In this document: piece by piece, positions 1 through 8,178 of the stretch
Position numbering within the stretch: position 1 is the stretch's first letter
Layout of the letters: each line of letters opens with the position of its first letter
NCBI GenBank assembly: GCA_958413765.1
Contig: CATYVH010000027.1
Location: 1 to 25,787 of the forward strand
DNA from: an uncultured Collinsella sp.
GTDB taxonomy: Bacteria > Actinomycetota > Coriobacteriia > Coriobacteriales > Coriobacteriaceae
Reading direction: 5' to 3'
DNA length: 25,787 nucleotides
The notes under the pieces: model-generated
The model's database searches: none
Told to the model about the DNA's origin: nothing
The model's input: the letters and a program-made list of their open reading frames with translations, nothing else
Made by a program: the position numbers and the translations under genes

Positions 1-508
1 CAAACAGGAACATCAGCAAAAAGAACAGCAGCCAGCACACGGCCCAGTACGGGAACGACTGGAACGGACCCTTCACCGGAGTCACGCTGGTCGCACCGGC
101 ACCCGTCACCTGAGCCGTCGCCGCATTAGCTGCCTGCGCGCTCCAGCTTGCCGCTTGCGCCGCCTTGGCGGCGGCATCACTCGCCTGCGTTGCCGCCTCG
201 GTAGCACGTGCCGCCGCCTCATGGGTACGGGCGCGCTCCGCCGCCTCGGCCTCGCGCTGACGGGCGCGGTCCTCGTTCTCAAACTCGATATCGTCCTCGA
301 TCTCATCGCTCGGATTGAGGAGCTCGTCCAAACTCACGCCATAGAGTTTTGCGAGCGAGATCAGGTTCTCGGTATCGGGCGAACTCTCCGCACGCTCCCA
401 TTTACTGACCGCCTGGCGCGACAGCCCCAGCTTTCGCGCCAGCCCTTCTTGGCTAAAACCCTTGCTGCGACGAAGGTCGGCGAGCCGCTGCGCAGTTTCT
501 ACATTCAT
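1..508 (-). CDS. XRE-family regulator with C-terminal membrane segment (3' end off window)
   Basis: The gene starts at the ATG at 506-508, preceded by a strong AGGAGG Shine-Dalgarno (rc of 513-519), and runs off the left edge of the window. The first 65 or so residues form a Cro/C1-type helix-turn-helix: an LADLRRSKGFSQEGLARKLG start, a recognition helix around LSRQAVSKWERAES, then the usual LAKLYGVSLDELL ending. A charged Glu/Arg/Ala-rich linker of about 75 residues follows, probably helical or coiled-coil. The visible end is a very hydrophobic stretch (YWAVCWLLFFLLMFLF) that reads as a transmembrane helix cut by the window edge. This layout is common in Firmicutes and Actinobacteria for membrane-tethered regulators of unknown signal. 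Target genes cannot be told from the sequence. It is divergent from the methyltransferase at 776, with a 267-bp shared upstream region. Confidence 0.85.
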   Translation of the reverse strand, partial: MNVETAQRLADLRRSKGFSQEGLARKLGLSRQAVSKWERAESSPDTENLISLAKLYGVSLDELLNPSDEIEDDIEFENEDRARQREAEAAERARTHEAAARATEAATQASDAAAKAAQAASWSAQAANAATAQVTGAGATSVTPVKGPFQSFPYWAVCWLLFFLLMFLF

Positions 509-626
509 GGTTCCTCCTATGTGATGCCAGCCGTGCCGCCGGACCGTTTTTGTTCTTAAGGCGCCTTGCACAGTTAAAAATCTATCCGCCACCGCCAAAA
601 GCATGCCACCTATTCTAGTGAGATTT

Positions 627-703
627 TTGACAACCGGCGGTTGCGGGCACATATGAGCTGCGGAAATGTGTCCAAACAAAGCAATGACCCGCAGCTCGGT
701 TGT
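627..703 (+). promoter_or_regulatory. Candidate promoter and structured leader of the methyltransferase
   Basis: A perfect TTGACA (627-632) is followed after 17-19 bp by an AT-rich CATATGAG (650-657) that could serve as -10. The spacer contains the palindrome CAACCG-G-CGGTTG (631-643), placed where a repressor could block polymerase. Just downstream, GAGCTGCGG (655-663) is exactly complementary to CCGCAGCTC (689-697). The adjacent CGGTTGT (697-703) is complementary to ACAACCG (630-636). Promoter and operator roles are inferred from position and symmetry only. Confidence 0.35.
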
Positions 704-775
704 CCCCGTTGCGGCGTTAACGGTAGTATGGTCGTACTGTTTATTCCGCACCGCCAACGGAGGGAGTCCCGCGCC

Positions 776-1648
776 GTGAACCGCGATTTCGCCTCATCGC
801 TCATCCAGCTCAACAATACGTTCTATCGCGAGCACTCCGCCTCCTTTTCCGATACACGCCAGGCCCCTTGGCCCGGCTGGGTGCGCACCATGGACATCGC
901 GCTCGACCAGCTCGATGTGGCCACCATCGAGCATCCCGTCCGTGTCTTCGACCTTGCCTGCGGCAACATGCGATTCGAGAACTTTGCCGCCGGCGGCACG
1001 CTGGCTGCCAAAGGCGTAGACGGCGCAAGCCCCTCGGCAGACGCCAGCTGCCCCTTCGAGTTCTATGGCGTCGACTCATGCCAGGACCTGGCCATCGATG
1101 CGCGCGGCCACGCCCTGCGCATCCCCAACCTGCACTTCCAGGAGCTCGATGTGCTCGATGCCCTCATGAAGCTCAACCCCGCCGAGACACCCGACGTGCT
1201 TTTCGACGCCCCGCTCGCCGACATCTCGGTCTGCTTTGGCTTTATGCACCACGTGCCGTCGTGCGAGTACCGCGTACGCGTGCTCGACGCCTTGGTGCGT
1301 CAGACGCGCCCGGGTGGCATCATCGCCATCAGCTTTTGGGAGTTTATGAACGACGAGCGCATGGCGCGCAAGGCCGTTCGCGCCGAGGCCCGTGCCGAGC
1401 TCACCCCGCCGTTTGAAGGTTACGATTCCGCGCAGTTTGAAGCCGGCGACCACCTCATTGGCTGGCAAAACGACCGCCACGCCTACCGCTATTGCCATCA
1501 CTTTGACGATCAGCAGATCACCGACCTGGTGCGCGGCGTCCGTACGTTCTACAAGAGCGGCGAGGTCCCCGTGCGCGAGCTTGAGCGCTTCCATGCCGAC
1601 GGCCGTAGCGGCGAGCTCAACCGCTATGTAATCCTCAAGCGCCTGTAG
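776..1648 (+). CDS. Class I SAM-dependent methyltransferase
   Basis: I place the start at the GTG at 776, which has a GGAGGGA Shine-Dalgarno (759-765). The reading frame is open further upstream to 641, but those residues look unstructured and non-homologous and their ATGs lack ribosome sites. The resulting protein is 290 residues. It carries a Rossmann-type SAM-binding motif I (VFDLACGNMRFENF), an acidic post-motif strand (FYGVDSC) and a motif IV-like segment (ISVCFGFMHHVPS), followed by VRQTRPGGIIAISFWEF, typical of Methyltransf_11/25-type enzymes. The family methylates small molecules, RNA or protein, and the substrate cannot be read from this sequence. It stands 119 bp upstream of the trmB-like gene on the same strand, so co-transcription is possible. 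Confidence is high for the fold and low for the function. Confidence 0.8.
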   Translation: MNRDFASSLIQLNNTFYREHSASFSDTRQAPWPGWVRTMDIALDQLDVATIEHPVRVFDLACGNMRFENFAAGGTLAAKGVDGASPSADASCPFEFYGVDSCQDLAIDARGHALRIPNLHFQELDVLDALMKLNPAETPDVLFDAPLADISVCFGFMHHVPSCEYRVRVLDALVRQTRPGGIIAISFWEFMNDERMARKAVRAEARAELTPPFEGYDSAQFEAGDHLIGWQNDRHAYRYCHHFDDQQITDLVRGVRTFYKSGEVPVRELERFHADGRSGELNRYVILKRL

Positions 1649-1767
1649 GCATCGACGACTCGCCGCCGGGCCGCACCGCAACGTTCGGGCAAACTATGCC
1701 CATCTTTTTCCAACCCATTGACGGAACGCGCCTGCAATGTGTTCCATACGTATGACCAAGGAGCCTC

Positions 1768-2607
1768 ATGGGAGCCGTTCACGTTCGCACCCCTAAGAAC
1801 TTTGTGCTCGAGGAGCGCCTGGAGCGCTACGCCGATGCGATTGAGACGAACCCCGAGGCCTATGCCGGAGATTGGCGCAAGGCCTGTGCGCCCGCAGGCA
1901 GCAAGCCTTTCGAACACCTTCACCTGGACCTTGGCTGTGGCAAGGGAACGTACCTTGTAGAGCGCGCGGCCCACGAGCCAAACACGCTCTTTATCGGTAT
2001 GGACCAGGAGCCCATCTGCATCGCCTATGCCGCACAGAAAATCTGCGAGCAGAGGCTGTCCAACGCACTCGTCCTGCCCCGAGGTGCCGCATCGCTGCCG
2101 CAGCTATTTGCCGCAGGCGAGCTCGATGCCATCACCATCAACTTTCCCACGCCGCAGCCCAAGGCCAAGTACGCCAAAACGCGACTCGTCCATGTCGACC
2201 ACCTAATGCTGTACCGTCCGCTCTTTTCAGCCGGTGCCACCGTCACACTGCGAACCGACAGTAAGCCATTGCGCGACTACGCCTTGGGGCAGTTTGCTGC
2301 GGCCGGCTACGACACGCTTTGGGTAAGCGACGACGTCCGCCGCGACCATCCCGAGCACCCCGAGACCGAATACGAGCGTCGCACGCGCGAGATGGGTGCC
2401 GTCGTCTATGGCATTTGCGCCACACCCGGCGCACATCCCAGTGACGATGTGCTCACGGCGGGTCACATGCAGGAGCAAAGTCTTGCCTGCTACCTGCCCG
2501 ATAACCTCGATGAGCTCACCTATGTGCCTCTGGGCATGGAAGAAGCCGTCGAGAACTTTAGAAACCGCGCCCGCAAGGGCAAGAAGCGCCTGCCGCAGGA
2601 GTCCTAG
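1768..2607 (+). CDS. trmB: TrmB-like tRNA (guanine-N7)-methyltransferase, divergent
   Basis: The start at ATG 1768 has an AAGGAG Shine-Dalgarno five bases upstream. The 279-residue protein has SAM motif I (DLGCGKG, residues 54-60), the FIGMDQE strand-2 motif, and the segment NFPTPQPKAKYAKTRL (125-140). That segment corresponds to the TrmB signature FPDPWPK..H.KRRL, but with Thr for Asp and Gln for Trp. TrmB methylates G46 in the variable loop of tRNAs. Here the signature is altered and the C-terminus extends past the usual end (about residue 215) with a region of roughly 60 residues ending in a basic RNRARKGKKR tail. It could be a functionally shifted paralogue. The TrmB superfamily assignment is firm, and the exact substrate is less so. 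Confidence 0.75.
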   Translation: MGAVHVRTPKNFVLEERLERYADAIETNPEAYAGDWRKACAPAGSKPFEHLHLDLGCGKGTYLVERAAHEPNTLFIGMDQEPICIAYAAQKICEQRLSNALVLPRGAASLPQLFAAGELDAITINFPTPQPKAKYAKTRLVHVDHLMLYRPLFSAGATVTLRTDSKPLRDYALGQFAAAGYDTLWVSDDVRRDHPEHPETEYERRTREMGAVVYGICATPGAHPSDDVLTAGHMQEQSLACYLPDNLDELTYVPLGMEEAVENFRNRARKGKKRLPQES

Positions 2608-2672
2608 GGGCTTTTGACAGTCGCTGCGCCGGTAACCAAACGCAAATAGGTGCCGACGAACGGCCCTCAAAC

Positions 2673-2795
2673 CTAAGTGAGTAGACTTTTTGGCAACAAC
2701 CAAGCACAACCCGTATGGCGAAAACTAAAACCGCAGGTAGAGCCCTTGCGTAAAAACCATGTGCTCGCGATATCGCAAAAAGTCTACTCACTTAG
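2673..2795 (+). repeat. 123-bp interspersed inverted-repeat element, copy 1
   Basis: The ends are perfect inverted repeats: CTAAGTGAGTAGACTTTTTG at the left and its exact complement at the right. The middle carries the family core AAACCGCAGGTAGA followed by CTTG. An inner stem pairs AGCACA with TGTGCT, and a further small palindrome GCGATATCGC lies at 2767-2776. The element fills part of the 308-bp gap between trmB and the helicase. Nothing else definite was seen in that gap apart from CGCATCGATGCG. Copies 2 and 3 lie at 12353 and 13773 in the same orientation and have exactly the same length. No transposase is encoded, and no target-site duplication is evident. Confidence 0.9.
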
Positions 2796-2915
2796 CTGGC
2801 GACTGCACCAAACGGCTGGCAGAACGCCCATTTCCTGCATTTTCTTGCCTGCGAACGCATCGATGCGACGCTACGCCATAATGGATGGCGGACAAACGCG
2901 AGAGAAAGTTACCAC

Positions 2916-5597
2916 ATGACGCAAAGCACGACAGATACCGCCGCCAGCACCGTCTCCGGCGCCGGCGCTGCCAGCTCATTCTCGGGCGGCACGGGAACCG
3001 AGGCAGAGTTCGGCTCGCTCGGCGCACTCTCCCCCACCTGGTGGGAGCCCGAGGACGGCAGCGAGCCCGAGCCGTGGCTCACGCCCGATCAGTCCTTCGA
3101 ACGCTTCTTTGAATGGACGAGCGACCGCGGCATTGAGCTGTGGGACCACCAGGAAGAGGCCCTCATGGACCTGGCCGCCGGCGATCACGTCATCTTAGGC
3201 ACGCCGACCGGCTCGGGTAAGTCGCTTGTCGCGCTGGGCATGCTCTTTATGGGCATGGCGCAGGGCAAGCGCTGTTATTACACGGCCCCCATCAAGGCCC
3301 TGGTCAGCGAAAAGTTTTTCGACCTGGTGCAGGTGCTCGGCCGCGATAACGTAGGCATGATTACCGGCGACACGCATATCAACACCAAGGCGCCCGTCAT
3401 CTGCTGCACGGCCGAAATCCTTGCCAACGATGCGCTGCGCGAGGGCGAGGACGCCGACGTGGGCTGCGTGGCCATGGACGAGTTCCACTACTTTGCCGAC
3501 CCCGACCGCGGCTGGGCCTGGCAGGTGCCACTGCTCACCCTGCCCCACACGCAGTTTATGCTCATGAGCGCCACGCTCGGCAATGTCACCGCCATCGCTG
3601 CCTCACTCGAGGAGCACACCGGTGCCACGTGCGACCTAGTCGTCGATGCCCCGCGCCCTGTTCCGCTGAGCTACGGCTATGTGACGACCTCCCTCGAAGG
3701 CACAGTCGAGCTCGCGATGCGCCGCGGCGAGGCCCCGCTCTATATCGTGCACTTTAGCCAGGATGCCGCACTTGCGACGGCACAGTCGCTCGCCAACTTC
3801 GGCATTGCCAGCAAGGAGCAGCGCGAGGCCATCAAGGAGGCAGCCAAGGGCACGAGCTTCTCGACGGCCTTTGGCAAGATTCTTAAGCGCTTGCTCGGAT
3901 GCGGCGTCGGCGTGCACCATGCCGGTATGTTGCCGCGCTATCGTCTGCTGGTCGAGCGCCTGGCGCAGCAGGGCTTGCTGCCCGTCATCTGCGGCACCGA
4001 CACGCTCGGTGTCGGCATCAACGTACCCATCCACACCGTGGTGCTCACCGCGCTCACCAAGTTCGACGGCTACAAGATGCGTCGCCTGCGCGCCCGCGAG
4101 TTCCACCAGATTGCCGGTCGCGCCGGCCGCTCGGGCTTCGATACCGAGGGCATGGTAATTGCCGAGGCGCCTGAGCACGAGATCGAAAACGCCAAGCTCA
4201 TGGCCAAGGCGGGCGACGACCCCAAGAAGCTCCGCAAGATTAAAAAGAAGAAGGCCCCCGAGGGCTTTGTCACCTGGAACAAGCAGACCTTTGAGCGCCT
4301 GATCGAGACGCAGCCCGAAACGCTCAAGCCGCGCCTTCGCATCACACACTCCATGGTGATTAGCGTGGTCGAGCAGGGCGGCGACGCCCGCGCCCGCGTG
4401 CACGACCTTATCGAGACAAGCCTGCAAACGCCCGAGGAAAAGGCGAAGCTCGAGGTTCGTGCCGACGAGATCTTCGCCACGCTCATCGACTCCGGCGTCG
4501 TCGTGCGCACCGAGGTGCCGCCCGCACCCGACGCTCCGGCTGACGCCGCGCCGGACATCGACTACGCACTGACGGTCGACTTGCCCGAGGACTTTGCGCT
4601 CGACCAGCCGCTCTCGCCCTTTTTGCTTGCCGCGCTGGAGCTGCTCGACCCCGAAAGTGAGACCTATACCATGGACCTCATCAGTATGGTCGAGGCCACG
4701 CTCGAGGACCCCAAACAGGTGCTCCGCGCCCAGGAGCGTGCCGCGCGCGACCGCGCCATGGCCGAGATGAAGGCCGACGGCGTCGAATACGAGGAGCGCC
4801 TGGAGCGCATTCAGGACGTCACGTACGAAAAGCCGCTCGAGGACCTGCTCGATGCCGCTTTTGACAAGTACTGCCAGGAAGTACCCTGGGCAAACGACTA
4901 CCAGCTCTCTCCCAAGAGCGTCCTGCGCGATATGCTGGAAAGCGCGAGCGATTTTAAGGGCTACATTCAAAAGCTCGGCATCGCCCGCTCCGAGGGCATT
5001 TTGCTGCGCTACCTGGCAGAGGCTTACCGTTCGCTCGACCGCACCGTACCGATCGAGAAGCGCGACGAGCGCCTGCGCGACATCATCTCGTGGCTCGGCT
5101 TTGTGGTGCGTTCGGTGGACTCGAGCCTGGTAGACGAGTGGGAGAACGCCGGCAACCCGGCCGCGCTCGACGCCGCGCCGCCGCAAGGCATCGACGAAGT
5201 CGTGGCGGACCGCCGCGGCTGCACGCTGCTGGTGCGAAACGCTCTCTTCCGCCGCGTGACCCTTGCCGTCCGCGGGCACGTGCGCGACCTGGGAGACCTC
5301 GATGCCGATTGGGGCATGAGCGAGGTTCGCTGGCAAAAGGCGCTCGACGCCTACCACGAGCAGCACGAGGAGATTCTCACCGACGGCGACGCGCGCTCCT
5401 CTGCTATGTTCTCGATCGACGAGTCCGACGAGAAGGCGCTCCACGTGTGGCACGTGCACCAGATTTTTGCCGACGAGGACGGCGACCACGACTTTGGCAT
5501 CATGGGCGATGTCGATCTGGACGCTACACAGGACGGCGGCGAGGTCATCTTCAAGAACTACCGCGTCGGCTTTATCGAGGACTTGCTCGAAGACTAG
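2916..5597 (+). CDS. Ski2-like DEAD/DEAH-box helicase (actinobacterial, possibly DUF3516 type)
   Basis: The protein has 893 residues. The first 55 residues are low-complexity Ser/Gly/Glu. The helicase core follows: Q-like region around WDHQEEAL, Walker A GTPTGSGKS (95-103), motif Ia APIKALVSEKF, motif II DEFH (188-191), motif III MSATLG (217-222), motif V around GTDTLGVGINVP, and motif VI QIAGRAGRSGFD. This order and spacing match superfamily 2 Ski2/Mtr4/HelY-type RNA helicases. The C-terminal 450 residues are mostly helical and acidic and look like the accessory region of the actinobacterial DUF3516 helicases, a recollection I could not check. The likely role is ATP-driven RNA unwinding in RNA processing or decay. 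The start at ATG 2916 has a modest GAGAAAG site. A bidirectional terminator follows directly. Confidence 0.85.
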   Translation: MTQSTTDTAASTVSGAGAASSFSGGTGTEAEFGSLGALSPTWWEPEDGSEPEPWLTPDQSFERFFEWTSDRGIELWDHQEEALMDLAAGDHVILGTPTGSGKSLVALGMLFMGMAQGKRCYYTAPIKALVSEKFFDLVQVLGRDNVGMITGDTHINTKAPVICCTAEILANDALREGEDADVGCVAMDEFHYFADPDRGWAWQVPLLTLPHTQFMLMSATLGNVTAIAASLEEHTGATCDLVVDAPRPVPLSYGYVTTSLEGTVELAMRRGEAPLYIVHFSQDAALATAQSLANFGIASKEQREAIKEAAKGTSFSTAFGKILKRLLGCGVGVHHAGMLPRYRLLVERLAQQGLLPVICGTDTLGVGINVPIHTVVLTALTKFDGYKMRRLRAREFHQIAGRAGRSGFDTEGMVIAEAPEHEIENAKLMAKAGDDPKKLRKIKKKKAPEGFVTWNKQTFERLIETQPETLKPRLRITHSMVISVVEQGGDARARVHDLIETSLQTPEEKAKLEVRADEIFATLIDSGVVVRTEVPPAPDAPADAAPDIDYALTVDLPEDFALDQPLSPFLLAALELLDPESETYTMDLISMVEATLEDPKQVLRAQERAARDRAMAEMKADGVEYEERLERIQDVTYEKPLEDLLDAAFDKYCQEVPWANDYQLSPKSVLRDMLESASDFKGYIQKLGIARSEGILLRYLAEAYRSLDRTVPIEKRDERLRDIISWLGFVVRSVDSSLVDEWENAGNPAALDAAPPQGIDEVVADRRGCTLLVRNALFRRVTLAVRGHVRDLGDLDADWGMSEVRWQKALDAYHEQHEEILTDGDARSSAMFSIDESDEKALHVWHVHQIFADEDGDHDFGIMGDVDLDATQDGGEVIFKNYRVGFIEDLLED

Positions 5598-5620
5598 CCA
5601 ACATAATGGAACGAAACGAA

Positions 5621-5654
5621 GCGGGGCCGCTGGCAACATCGCCAGCGGCCCCGC
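5621..5654. terminator. Bidirectional intrinsic terminator
   Basis: A perfect 14-bp stem, GCGGGGCCGCTGGC paired with GCCAGCGGCCCCGC, has a 6-base loop. It lies between the convergent helicase (+) and DUF2130 gene (-). On the minus strand it is followed by a T-rich tract (TTCGTTTCGTT). The + strand tail is weak (TCTTGC). Confidence 0.8.
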
Positions 5655-5675
5655 TCTTGCACTATCCGCTATGCC

Positions 5676-7433
5676 TTACTCGGCATCCTCGACCTCATAC
5701 GAATCTGCCTCGGCTGGCTCATCGTTTGTCTCTGGTGTAGCCTCATGCGCCTCGTCAAACGCTGCCTTCATGGTCTTGTTGCCCCATGTGAGCTTGCGGA
5801 TGGTAAGCTCATCGGCCTTGTTGTGGGCAAGACGCAGGTTCTCGGTGCTGCGGCGCAGGTCGTCCTTGGTCTTCTCGAGCTGCTTAATGGCGGCATCGAT
5901 CTCCTTGATTGCCGACTCGAATTGCTTACTCGCCAAGTTGTAGTTGCGCGAGAAGCCATCCTTGAACTTCTCCATCTTGGCTTCGAAGTTCGTGACATCG
6001 ATATTTTGCTGTTTGTACTCCGCCAGTTCCTGCTTATAGCGAAGCGAACCCATGGCGGCGTTGCGCAGCAGCGTAATCATGGGAATGAAAAACTGTGGGC
6101 GGATCACGTACATCTTCTCGTAGCGATAGCTCACGTCCACGATTCCTGCGTTATAAAGCTCGCTCTCGGGCTCGAGCAACGTGCAGAGCACCGCGTACTC
6201 ACAGCCTTTCTGGCGACGATCGTGATCGAGCTTCTTAAAGAAATCCTCGTTCTTATGCTTGGTCGCGGTCTCGTCGTTCTCGTTTTTCATCTCGAACATG
6301 ATCGAAATGATCTCGCTGCCGCTCGCGTCACACTCGCGGAAGATAAAGTCGCCCTTGGTGCCCTCGGACGCATCGTTGTCTTTCTCGAAGTACGCGTTGG
6401 GAAACGCCGTCATGCGTAGGCGGTTAAACTCGGTCTCGCAGTGCTGCTCGAGCGACTCGCCCACCATCTTGGTGGACAGGCGGACCTTCATGTCCTTAAG
6501 GCGCTCAATCTCTTCATCCTTATAGCGAATCAGCTCCTCGTTCGCGCGCTTGGTCTGCGCAAGTTCGAGCTCGTGTGCCGCCTTGGCCTGCTCCTCGCGC
6601 GAATCGCGCACCGCCAGCTCGTTCGTCAGCTTGGCACGCGCCTCGTCGCGCTCTCGCTCCGCCGCGGCAACCGCCTCTGACAGGTTCATTTTTGCCGTCA
6701 GCTCCTGCTCGCGTAGCTGGGCGCGCAGGCCCTCGGCCTCCTGCTCAGACTGAGCCTTTGCGGCAGAAAACTTCTCCTGCACCTTCGCCTGATAGTCAGC
6801 AAGCGTACGTTCGGCCTCGCTGCGAGCGGCATCGAGCTCACGCTGCGACTCAGCCGTAGCAGCGGCGAGCGCCATCTCCTGGGCCTTGTCCGCCGCGGCA
6901 AGCTTGGCCTGCAGCTCGGCAATCTGCGCATCGCGTGCGGCCAGATCGCTTTGAGCAGCGTTGCGCGCCTCCGACTCGGCAAGCCTGGCCTCGTCATCCT
7001 TACGTCCCAACTGTGCACGCAAGCTGTCGATTTCGCGCTGGAGCTCGGCATTCTCCTTTTGAGCATCGGCGCGGGCCTCTACCGCCGCACGCTGGCTTGC
7101 GCTCTCGCGCTCTGCAGCAGCGCCCTCGAGCTTGGCGCGCAGCTTGGCAAGTTCGGCATCGCGCTTGGCGACCTCTTGTGCCAGCTGTTGAGCTGCGGCA
7201 TTCTTCTGCTCGATAAGCTGGGCGTTACGCTGGGACTCCGCCTTTTGCAAAGCGGCCGTCGAACGCGAGCGTTCAAGCTCCAGCGCCTGCTCGCCCTCGC
7301 GCTGGACCGCCTTCACACGCTCATCAAGATCGCGCGAGAACTCGGCATCGCGCACCTGTTTGACGATATCCGCATAGCCGGACGCATCGACCTTAAACAC
7401 TTCGCCGCAATGCGGGCACTTGATCTCGTTCAT
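5676..7433 (-). CDS. DUF2130-family protein: Zn-binding N-terminus, long coiled coil, nuclease-like C-terminal domain
   Basis: The start at 7433 has a GGAGCTGCC site just upstream. Residues 1-12 contain a single CPHCG knuckle (C6, C9). Residues 30 to about 310 are an almost uninterrupted Ala/Glu/Arg/Lys heptad-type coiled coil. The last 270 residues match the DUF2130 domain as I know it, including MVGESLEQHCETEFNRLR, GTKGDFIFRE and IISIMFEMKNE. The Asp of KGDF and the E-x-K of FEMK have the spacing of PD-(D/E)XK nucleases, a relation that has been proposed for this family. The cellular role is unknown. The C-terminal tail is acidic. The gene is monocistronic, with terminators on both sides (5621 and 7492). 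Confidence 0.8.
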   Translation of the reverse strand: MNEIKCPHCGEVFKVDASGYADIVKQVRDAEFSRDLDERVKAVQREGEQALELERSRSTAALQKAESQRNAQLIEQKNAAAQQLAQEVAKRDAELAKLRAKLEGAAAERESASQRAAVEARADAQKENAELQREIDSLRAQLGRKDDEARLAESEARNAAQSDLAARDAQIAELQAKLAAADKAQEMALAAATAESQRELDAARSEAERTLADYQAKVQEKFSAAKAQSEQEAEGLRAQLREQELTAKMNLSEAVAAAERERDEARAKLTNELAVRDSREEQAKAAHELELAQTKRANEELIRYKDEEIERLKDMKVRLSTKMVGESLEQHCETEFNRLRMTAFPNAYFEKDNDASEGTKGDFIFRECDASGSEIISIMFEMKNENDETATKHKNEDFFKKLDHDRRQKGCEYAVLCTLLEPESELYNAGIVDVSYRYEKMYVIRPQFFIPMITLLRNAAMGSLRYKQELAEYKQQNIDVTNFEAKMEKFKDGFSRNYNLASKQFESAIKEIDAAIKQLEKTKDDLRRSTENLRLAHNKADELTIRKLTWGNKTMKAAFDEAHEATPETNDEPAEADSYEVEDAE

Positions 7434-7491
7434 GGCAGCTCCTCGATGGACGCAAATTTAAACCGTCTACACTCTACCGCGCCGCGCGGAC

Positions 7492-7526
7492 AAAAAAGGC
7501 GCCGCTGCCATAATGGCAACGGCGCC
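7492..7526 (-). terminator. Intrinsic terminator of the metallophosphoesterase gene
   Basis: Read on the minus strand, GGCGCCGTTGCC pairs with GGCAGCGGCGCC with one mismatch around a short AT loop. The stem is followed at once by TTTTTT. It lies 47 bp beyond the stop of the phosphoesterase gene and upstream of the DUF2130 gene. Confidence 0.85.
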
Positions 7527-7572
7527 AGAACCACGGTAAAGGTGCCTGGCCCATCTTGTGGTGGTTCGAGAA

Positions 7573-8112
7573 TTACAGTCCAAAAAAGCCTAGGATCTGG
7601 TCTCGGCTTACGGGCTTGTAGTCGTTGGCGTCGAGGCCCACATCGTAGCGAAGAATGGGGCGATCGCGGTTGCGCGCGTTGGCGCGGTCTCCCCTGCTGT
7701 GGATATGCCCGTGCAGCATGATGGCGCCGCGCGCCTTGCCATTCCAGCTGAGCATGGGGTAATGGCTCATCACCAGGCGATGACCCTTAGCGTAACCGGG
7801 AGCAACCTCCAGATAATCGCGTACCTCATCCCAAATGCGCGGCGCGTCCGGATCTTCCCAGTCGCCGTCATGGTTACCACGGATGAGCGTCACGTTCTGG
7901 CATTCGATACGCTCGCGCAGGCGCACCGCCTCCGCCAGGGGCAAACGATAGGTAAAGTCACCCAAAATATAGAGACGGTCGTCCGTCGCCACGCACTCAT
8001 TGATGGCATCGATGACCTTGCGGTTCATCTCCTCGACCGAATCAAACGGCCGATCCATATCGTGCAAGATATTCGTATCGCCCAGGTGCAGGTCGGCGGT
8101 AAACCACATCAT
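7573..8112 (-). CDS. Metallophosphoesterase family protein
   Basis: The 179-residue protein has the complete calcineurin-like metallophosphoesterase signature: D-x-H in TADLHLGD, GD in ILGDFTY, GNHD in IRGNHDGDW, the single His in MSHYPML and G-H-x-H in LHGHIHS. These residues bind two metal ions and hydrolyse phosphomonoesters or phosphodiesters, and the length fits the small YfcE-like cytosolic type. I chose ATG 8112 (or the adjacent ATG 8109) because GAGGAT lies 6 bases upstream. The in-frame ATG at 8127 has no ribosome site and its five extra residues precede the conserved MMWFTADLH start. The natural substrate is unknown. Confidence 0.85.
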   Translation of the reverse strand: MMWFTADLHLGDTNILHDMDRPFDSVEEMNRKVIDAINECVATDDRLYILGDFTYRLPLAEAVRLRERIECQNVTLIRGNHDGDWEDPDAPRIWDEVRDYLEVAPGYAKGHRLVMSHYPMLSWNGKARGAIMLHGHIHSRGDRANARNRDRPILRYDVGLDANDYKPVSRDQILGFFGL

Positions 8113-8133
8113 CGTCTGTATCCTCATTTCGCA

Positions 8134-8158
8134 ACGTGTCTAACACGTGCCTAGTATA
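8134..8158 (-). promoter_or_regulatory. Putative -10 box and palindromic operator before the phosphoesterase
   Basis: On the minus strand a consensus-like TATACT (rc of 8153-8158) is followed by the symmetrical ACGTGT-TAG-ACACGT (8134-8148), just ahead of the Shine-Dalgarno. The position downstream of a -10 box suits a repressor site. The -35 region is poor. Confidence 0.35.
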
Positions 8159-8178
8159 CAGACGCTTTGGCGCGTCGG

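Noticed and set aside
155..559. 134-codon open frame on the + strand
   Set aside because: It is antisense to the XRE regulator, whose domains and ribosome site are clear.
1076..1681. 201-codon minus-strand open frame
   Set aside because: It is antisense to the methyltransferase and has no recognisable domain or ribosome site.
2673..2795. Reading the 123-bp elements as ordinary intrinsic terminators
   Set aside because: No U-run follows the closing arm, the T-run lies inside the 5' arm side, and the loop is long with its own conserved core. A role in termination cannot be excluded but does not explain the structure.
2677..2919. Small open frame starting GTG-AGT-AGA through repeat copy 1
   Set aside because: The corresponding frame is stopped early in copy 2, and the element evolves as structure, not as protein.
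3636..5639. A 667-codon open frame on the minus strand
   Set aside because: It is fully antisense to the helicase gene, lacks known motifs, and is explained by GC-rich codon bias leaving the opposite frame open.
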